Assembly (NCBI GenBank): GCA_934717895.1 | Contig: CAKUZO010000067.1 | Coordinates: 1 to 9,764 of the forward strand | Reading direction: 5' to 3' | Source of the DNA: an uncultured Candidatus Melainabacteria bacterium | GTDB taxonomy: Bacteria > Cyanobacteriota > Vampirovibrionia > Gastranaerophilales > Gastranaerophilaceae | DNA length: 9,764 bases | Part shown: piece by piece, positions 6,801 through 9,764 of the stretch | Layout of the letters: each line of letters starts with the position of its first letter | Position numbering within the stretch: the first letter of the stretch is position 1 | Position numbers and translations under genes: made by a program | Notes under the pieces: generated by a model | Database searches by the model: none | Seen by the model: the letters and a program-made list of their open reading frames with translations, nothing else | Told to the model about the DNA's origin: nothing

Positions 6801-6870
6801 CAGCTAGGCAGCTAGGAGGCGAAGCAGCTAAGGTTGTAGATGCGAAGACGCCAAGATGCAAAGAAGCAAA
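6801..6870 (+). repeat. Degenerate 8-bp tandem repeat array, left block
   Basis: Reading in steps of eight gives CAGCTAGG twice, then AGGCGAAG, CAGCTAAG, GTTGTAGA, TGCGAAGA, CGCCAAGA, TGCAAAGA and the start of AGCAAAGT. The consensus is roughly GCnAAGAn, equivalent to GAYGCnAA in another phase. About nine units keep exact 8-bp period with no indels although the bases vary. It is directly followed by the 17-base tail at 6871-6887. Confidence 0.75.
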
Positions 6871-6922
6871 GTCTGTTACAGAAATAAAAGTCGTTAAGAC
6901 GATAAGTCCGAAACAGAAATAA
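6871..6922 (+). repeat. Repeated 17-base tail flanking a second octamer block
   Basis: GTCTGTTACAGAAATAA at 6871-6887 recurs as GTCCGAAACAGAAATAA at 6906-6922, with 14 of 17 bases identical. Between them lie two more octamers, GTCGTTAA (6890-6897) and GACGATAA (6898-6905). The pattern is therefore octamers, tail, octamers, tail. Positions 6890-6918 recur inverted at 8703-8731 with 27 of 29 bases matching. Confidence 0.75.
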
Positions 6923-6933
6923 TTGCTATTGGT

Positions 6934-6988
6934 TGTCATTCCGAGCGACAGCGTACCCCAAAGGGTATCCTGCCCTACTGTGCTGTGG
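6934..6988. repeat. Dispersed palindromic-element-like sequence (GTCATTCCGAG type)
   Basis: The segment starts TGTCATTCCGAGCGACAGCG and contains a small hairpin TACCC-CAAA..GGGTA (arms 6954-6958 and 6963-6967) inside an outer ACAGC/GCTGT pair (6948-6952 and 6982-6986). The opening words resemble the GTCATTCTGAGCGAAGC elements scattered through many bacterial genomes. A relative, GTCATTCTGAAAGC, is on the opposite strand at about 8679-8692. Membership in a multicopy family is inferred, since only this window is visible. Confidence 0.45.
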
Positions 6989-7033
6989 AGCCTTAATTCA
7001 ATATGATGGTTGGCAGATTTCTGACGATTATCC

Positions 7034-7062
7034 TTGGTAGTTTTATTATTTTCTGTTAAAAT
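7034..7062 (+). promoter_or_regulatory. Extended -10 promoter of the aminopeptidase gene
   Basis: TTGGTA (7034-7039), a 17-bp spacer and TAAAAT (7057-7062) preceded by TGT. This is the same TGnTAAAAT form as the promoter at 5242-5270. The ribosome binding site AGGAG at 7071-7075 is six bases before the ATG at 7082. Confidence 0.65.
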
Positions 7063-7081
7063 ATAAAAAAAGGAGAAAGTT

Positions 7082-8203
7082 ATGAAAACAATTTGGGACA
7101 AATATGCAGAGGTTTTGGTTGATTATTCAACTAATGTGCAAAAAGGAGATTTGGTTCAAATCAGAGCTACAAGTATTTATGCAAAAGACTTGGTAAAAGC
7201 AGTTTATAAACGTGTAATTCAAAAAGGTGCGAACCCGATTTTGCGTACTTCCTTTGAAGATTTTTTAGATATTTTTATTAAATACGCTTCTGATGAGCAA
7301 CTTGATTATATTGATCCGATGATAAAATTGGAGTATGAAACTGTAAATAAATTCATTTCAATCGGGGCTCCGATGAATACTAAAAATATGGCTCGTGCAG
7401 ATTTAGGTAAACTTGCAAGACGTTCAAAAGCATCACAGGGCTTGTCCAAAACACTTATGGACAGAACTGCAAAAGGAGATGCAAGCTGGGTTATTGCAGA
7501 TGTTCCGACTCACGCACTTGCACAAGAAGCCAAAATGTCATTTGATGAGTATGCTGAATTTTTGTTCAAATCTTGCTATCTTGACTTAGACGATCCGGTT
7601 GCAAAATTGAGAGAATTAGACGAAAAACAAACTAAATGGGCAAATTATTTGAACGGTGTAAAAAAAGTTCGCATAGTCGGTGATAGAACAGATATTACAT
7701 TTGGCGTTGAGGGAAGAAAATGGATAAGCTGTTCCGGCGTAAATAACTACCCTGATGGTGAAGTTTTCACATCTCCTGTGGAAGATGATATAAATGGCGA
7801 AATTTATTTTGATTTCCCGCAAAATTATCGTGGAAATTCTGCAACAGGTGTTCATTTGTGGATTGAAAACGGAAAAATCGTGAAATTTGAGGCTGAAACA
7901 GGACGTGACTATTTGGAAGCTATGTTCAATATGGACGAAGGCTCAAAGGGCATTGGCGAAATTGCAATCGGCACGAATGATGAAATTCAAGAGGTTACGG
8001 GAAACATTCTTTTTGATGAAAAAATCGGAGGTTCAATCCACATGGCAGTCGGTGCATCTTACCCTGAAACCGGTGGAAAGAACGTGTCAGGACTTCATTG
8101 GGACATGATTAAGAATATGAAACCTAAGGCTGACGGCACTTGTGGTGGAAAAATCTTTGCCGATGACAAACTAATTTATGAAAATGGTAAATTTATTATC
8201 TAA
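7082..8203 (+). CDS. M29-family metallo-aminopeptidase
   Basis: This cytoplasmic exopeptidase (AmpS/AmpT, thermophilic aminopeptidase type) removes N-terminal residues from peptides using two metal ions. The protein has 373 residues, somewhat short for a family where about 410 is common. The N-terminal domain carries the typical NVQKGDLVQIRA (18-29). The C-terminal catalytic half has the expected ligand pattern: E227 in YPDGEVFTSP, E293 in IGEIAIGTN, H320 in GGSIHMAVGASYPETGG, and H339 and D341 in SGLHWDMI. Tyr327 is in the usual position near the metals. All ligands are present, so the enzyme should be active, most likely in peptide turnover. Its start is fixed by a strong ribosome binding site. 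The hxlR gene follows 53 bp downstream with its own promoter. The exact substrate range cannot be read from sequence. Confidence 0.93.
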   Translation: MKTIWDKYAEVLVDYSTNVQKGDLVQIRATSIYAKDLVKAVYKRVIQKGANPILRTSFEDFLDIFIKYASDEQLDYIDPMIKLEYETVNKFISIGAPMNTKNMARADLGKLARRSKASQGLSKTLMDRTAKGDASWVIADVPTHALAQEAKMSFDEYAEFLFKSCYLDLDDPVAKLRELDEKQTKWANYLNGVKKVRIVGDRTDITFGVEGRKWISCSGVNNYPDGEVFTSPVEDDINGEIYFDFPQNYRGNSATGVHLWIENGKIVKFEAETGRDYLEAMFNMDEGSKGIGEIAIGTNDEIQEVTGNILFDEKIGGSIHMAVGASYPETGGKNVSGLHWDMIKNMKPKADGTCGGKIFADDKLIYENGKFII

Positions 8204-8220
8204 GATTTTTGTGTTATACT
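8192..8220 (+). promoter_or_regulatory. Predicted hxlR promoter
   Basis: TATACT (8215-8220) preceded by TGT is a good extended -10. The base run 17 bp upstream, TTTATT (8192-8197), is a weak -35 lying in the last aminopeptidase codons. The palindrome at 8221-8247 begins on the very next base, so the transcription start falls inside it. Confidence 0.55.
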
Positions 8221-8247
8221 CCTATGGTATCATTCAGATACCATAGG
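8221..8247. promoter_or_regulatory. 11-bp perfect inverted repeat, probable HxlR operator
   Basis: CCTATGGTATC (8221-8231), spacer ATTCA, then the exact reverse complement GATACCATAGG (8237-8247). It abuts the -10 box and its right arm contains the AGG of the ribosome binding site AGGAGA (8245-8250). HxlR proteins are dimeric winged-helix regulators that often repress their own gene, so autoregulation is the simplest reading. Followed by AGATTTTTT, the same sequence read as RNA from the aminopeptidase gene would also form an 11-bp hairpin with a U-run. Confidence 0.75.
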
Positions 8248-8256
8248 AGATTTTTT

Positions 8257-8598
8257 ATGGATTTAAAAGAATTGCCAAAGTGCCCGATTGAAACGACTTT
8301 GAAATTAATCGGTGAAAAGTGGCGAATACTTATAATAAGAGATTTATTAAGTGGAACAAAGCGTTTTGGGGAGCTTAAAAAAGCTTGTAGCGGAATTACT
8401 CAAAAAGTATTGACTCATAATTTGAGAAAAATGGAAGATGATGGGCTTGTTAAAAGAGAAGTTTTTGCGGAAGTTCCTCCACGAGTCGAATATACATTGA
8501 CAGATGTCGGTTACAGTTTAGCACCGGTTTTAGAATCAATGGCAAGTTGGGGAACAGACTATAAAACATTTTTAAAACTTTTGCAAAAACGAGGGTAA
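8257..8598 (+). CDS. HxlR-family winged helix transcriptional regulator
   Basis: A 113-residue protein covering nearly the whole HxlR domain: CPIETTLKLIGEKWRILII (9-27), the DNA-recognition region KRFGELKKACSGITQKVLT (35-53), then LRKMEDDGLVKREVF and the wing VPPRVEYTLTDVG (73-85), ending VLESMASWG. Members respond to electrophiles, oxidants or metabolites. Cys9, just ahead of the winged helix, lies where the redox-sensing cysteine of YodB/HypR-type members is found, and Cys44 is a second candidate. A longer frame begins at 8209, but the ATG at 8257 is six bases after AGGAGA and matches the family N-terminus, whereas the extension would translate the operator. It follows the aminopeptidase gene and has its own promoter with an 11-bp palindrome. 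The target beyond itself is unknown; the aminopeptidase is only a neighbour. Confidence 0.92.
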   Translation: MDLKELPKCPIETTLKLIGEKWRILIIRDLLSGTKRFGELKKACSGITQKVLTHNLRKMEDDGLVKREVFAEVPPRVEYTLTDVGYSLAPVLESMASWGTDYKTFLKLLQKRG

Positions 8599-8637
8599 TG
8601 GGTTTGATATTTTTGCCAAAAGATTTTGAAAAGCAAT

Positions 8638-8674
8638 AAAATTTATCCCCTCGCTATTCGCTTGGGGAAATTTT
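8638..8674 (+). terminator. Possible hxlR terminator hairpin
   Basis: AAAATTT (8638-8644) pairs with AAATTTT (8668-8674) and CCCC (8647-8650) with GGGG (8664-8667), leaving a two-base bulge and a 13-base loop. It lies 40 bp after the hxlR stop. The U-run is part of the stem rather than after it, so efficiency is doubtful, and it may derive from the adjacent dispersed repeat. Confidence 0.4.
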
Positions 8675-8702
8675 CTAAGCTTTCAGAATGACGACTGGTG
8701 GC

Positions 8703-8740
8703 TTCTGTTTCGGACTTATCGTCTTAGCGTCTTATCGTCT
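8703..8740 (-). repeat. Inverted copy of the octamer/tail repeat
   Basis: Read on the minus strand, this contains three octamers (GACGATAA, GACGCTAA, GACGATAA) followed by GTCCGAAACAGAA. Positions 8703-8726 are an exact 24-bp inverted match to 6895-6918, extending to 27 of 29 bases at 8703-8731. It lies in the 210-bp gap between hxlR and lpxA, which contains no supported gene. Confidence 0.75.
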
Positions 8741-8755
8741 TTTTTAGAGTAGTAA

Positions 8756-8775
8756 GGCGGGGCATACACCCCGCC
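8756..8775. terminator. GC-rich hairpin between hxlR and lpxA
   Basis: GGCGGGG (8756-8762), loop CATACA, CCCCGCC (8769-8775) is a perfect 7-bp stem in otherwise AT-rich DNA. It lies 33 bp beyond the lpxA stop on the minus strand, where a terminator would be expected. No clean T-run follows directly on either strand, so it could be a weak bidirectional terminator or part of a repeat. Confidence 0.45.
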
Positions 8776-8808
8776 AACATGAATTGCTTTTTAGTATCCT
8801 AGTATTAT

Positions 8809-9609
8809 CTATTCCAACGACTCATGACCGCTTTTGTGTGATTTCAAAAGCACACCACGTTTTGATGTTTGAATAAATTCAATCATTTTTTCAATATATT
8901 CATTCATTGGAATTTCAGCCTTAATTTTTTCAATAGCCTGAGTTGTGTTATATTCTTCTGAAATCAACAACTTGAACGCTTCGTTTGTAGCAGTTCTAAC
9001 TTCTTGCGAAACTCCACGACGTTTCATTGCAATTACGTTTAATCCACGTGGAACAGGTGGACGTCCTTCGCCTTTTGAGAATGGCAAAATATCTTGGCGA
9101 GATGCTGAAAAACCGCTAATAATCGCCATATCACCAATTCTGATGTTTTGGTGGAATACGCTCATTCCGCCAACAAATGCGCCAAATCCAACGTGAACGT
9201 GACCGCCAAGAGTTACAAGGTTAGCCAAAATAACTTCGTCAGCCAAAACACAGTTGTGAGCAACGTGTGAGCCAACCATTAATAAACATTTTTTACCGAT
9301 TCTAGTCGTAAAATCTCCACAAGCGGCTGCTCTGTGAATAGTTACGTTTTCTTTAATAATTGTGCCGTCACCGATTACAACCTTTGTTTCTTCCCCTTTG
9401 TAGCCCAAATCTTGCGGTTCAGAACCAATTGTCGCAAATGGAGAAATTGTACAGTCATCACCGATTTCTGCAAATTCAATATGAGCGTTTGAAATTACTC
9501 TTGTTCTGTGTCCGATTGTAACGTTTTCGCCGATAACAACGTAAGGTCCGATGATTGCATCATCGGCAATCTTTGCTGTTGGGTGAATAATTGCGGTTTT
9601 ATCTATCAT
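8809..9609 (-). CDS. lpxA: UDP-N-acetylglucosamine O-acyltransferase
   Basis: LpxA transfers an R-3-hydroxyacyl chain from acyl carrier protein to UDP-GlcNAc, the first step of lipid A synthesis, in the cytoplasm. The 266-residue length matches the E. coli enzyme (262). Residues 1-185 are hexapeptide repeats of a left-handed beta helix (HPTAKIADDAIIGPYVVIGENVTIG onward by eye). SEPQDLGYKGE (63-73) and VTIHRA (89-94) are LpxA-specific. The catalytic histidine is H118 in SHVAHNC, with H115, H137 (GGH) and H153 (FHQ) in family positions. G166 aligns with E. coli G173, the residue that lets long acyl chains fit, suggesting C14 or longer. The helical C-terminus contains MKRRG (195-199). AAGG about six bases upstream supports the start. 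The usual lpxD-fabZ neighbours are not adjacent downstream. Confidence 0.96.
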   Translation of the reverse strand: MIDKTAIIHPTAKIADDAIIGPYVVIGENVTIGHRTRVISNAHIEFAEIGDDCTISPFATIGSEPQDLGYKGEETKVVIGDGTIIKENVTIHRAAACGDFTTRIGKKCLLMVGSHVAHNCVLADEVILANLVTLGGHVHVGFGAFVGGMSVFHQNIRIGDMAIISGFSASRQDILPFSKGEGRPPVPRGLNVIAMKRRGVSQEVRTATNEAFKLLISEEYNTTQAIEKIKAEIPMNEYIEKMIEFIQTSKRGVLLKSHKSGHESLE

Positions 9610-9654
9610 TTTTTTACCTTTTTACCCTTTCTTCTAACTATAACTATAAGTACA

Positions 9655-9683
9655 ATTATAGTACAAACCTTGAAAGAGTACAA
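9655..9683 (-). promoter_or_regulatory. Predicted lpxA promoter
   Basis: On the minus strand TTGTAC (9683-9678), 17 bp, then a perfect TATAAT (9660-9655). The start would be near 9648, giving a leader of about 38 bases with AAGG at 9620-9617. Three copies of GTACAA on the plus strand (9650-9655, 9661-9666, 9678-9683) overlap or flank the promoter boxes. Confidence 0.6.
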
Positions 9684-9697
9684 AATTTTTATATTAT
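9670..9697 (+). promoter_or_regulatory. Weak candidate divergent promoter toward the window end
   Basis: TTGAAA (9670-9675), a 16-bp spacer and TATTAT (9692-9697) point rightwards, inside the lpxA promoter spacer. No gene starts before the window ends at 9764, so the target, if any, is out of view. The remaining 9698-9764 shows no other clear feature. Confidence 0.28.
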
Positions 9698-9764
9698 TTT
9701 AATATGAATATGTGCTTGGTTTAAAAAAAATAATGTAGGGGGCAAATTGTAACAAAGAATATTA

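Larger units (their letters stand above)
6668..7033. other. Repeat-rich intergenic region without a supported gene
   Basis: The stretch between the repeat-protein gene and the aminopeptidase promoter holds no convincing coding frame. The AT-rich left part includes a 10-bp direct repeat GTAAAATATT at 6719-6728 and 6746-6755. From 6801 the composition changes sharply: an octamer tandem array, two copies of a 17-base tail, then a dispersed-repeat-like element beginning TTGTCATTCCGAG. A 111-codon minus-strand frame crosses the region but is low-complexity translation of the repeats. Confidence 0.7.

Noticed and set aside
6801..6922. Possible CRISPR array
   Set aside because: The period is 8 bp, units are degenerate and contiguous, and there are no unique spacers or cas genes.
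6766..7101. 111-codon minus-strand open frame across the repeat-rich gap
   Set aside because: It translates the octamer array and dispersed repeat, overlaps the aminopeptidase promoter, ribosome site and start codon, and reads as no known family.
8209..8256. Upstream start for the HxlR regulator, adding 16 residues
   Set aside because: The extension would translate the operator palindrome and lies upstream of the predicted -10 box; the ATG at 8257 has a good ribosome site and matches the family N-terminus.
6890..8731. Composite transposon or insertion sequence bounded by inverted repeats
   Set aside because: There is no transposase, no target-site duplication that I can see, and the genes inside look like ordinary cellular genes; kept only as a repeat-flanked segment.
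9508..9702. 64-codon plus-strand frame over the lpxA start and promoter
   Set aside because: It is mostly antisense to conserved LpxA codons and then runs through the lpxA promoter; there is no independent support.

Overview
The window is AT-rich bacterial chromosome carrying mostly housekeeping genes. LpxA implies an outer membrane with lipid A. Promoters are ordinary sigma-70 type (TTGnnn, 17 bp, TATAAT or TAAAAT) and most genes have AGGAG-like ribosome binding sites, which argues against Bacteroidetes. The Prs protein reads closest to the cyanobacterial type. The biotin synthase lacks one classical auxiliary-cluster cysteine and has an extra cysteine, as I recall for enzymes of strict anaerobes. 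Together these suggest an anaerobic, gut-type non-photosynthetic cyanobacterial relative (Vampirovibrionia/Melainabacteria, order Gastranaerophilales). This is an inference of moderate confidence; no marker gene here proves it.

Layout. Positions 1-2090 (minus) hold the first 696 codons of mutS, cut by the window edge inside the ATPase domain. Divergent from it is a 199-residue membrane-anchored protein of unknown function (2128-2727), which ends 2 bp from a convergent 106-residue unknown protein (2730-3050, minus). Next, both on minus, are prs (3132-4145, PRPP synthetase) and bioB (4282-5193, biotin synthase). Divergent from bioB is a zinc-ribbon, two-helix membrane protein with a bacterial PH domain (5292-5996), convergent with a five-unit 'YDxxTG' repeat protein (6020-6667, minus).

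The 414-bp gap 6668-7081 contains a degenerate 8-bp tandem repeat array and other dispersed-repeat sequence. It precedes an M29 metallo-aminopeptidase (7082-8203) and an HxlR-type regulator (8257-8598). A second, inverted copy of part of the repeat lies at 8703-8731. lpxA (8809-9609, minus) follows, with a promoter region running to the window end.

The genes do not form one pathway. They are short independent units, several arranged as divergent pairs whose promoters physically overlap (mutS/2128 and bioB/5292). No complete undescribed system is evident. The most interesting signals are the BioB residue pattern, the interlocked -35 boxes between bioB and the zinc-ribbon gene, the 11-bp perfect palindrome between the -10 box and start codon of hxlR, the octamer repeat array with its repeated tail, and a probable leaderless mutS transcript.
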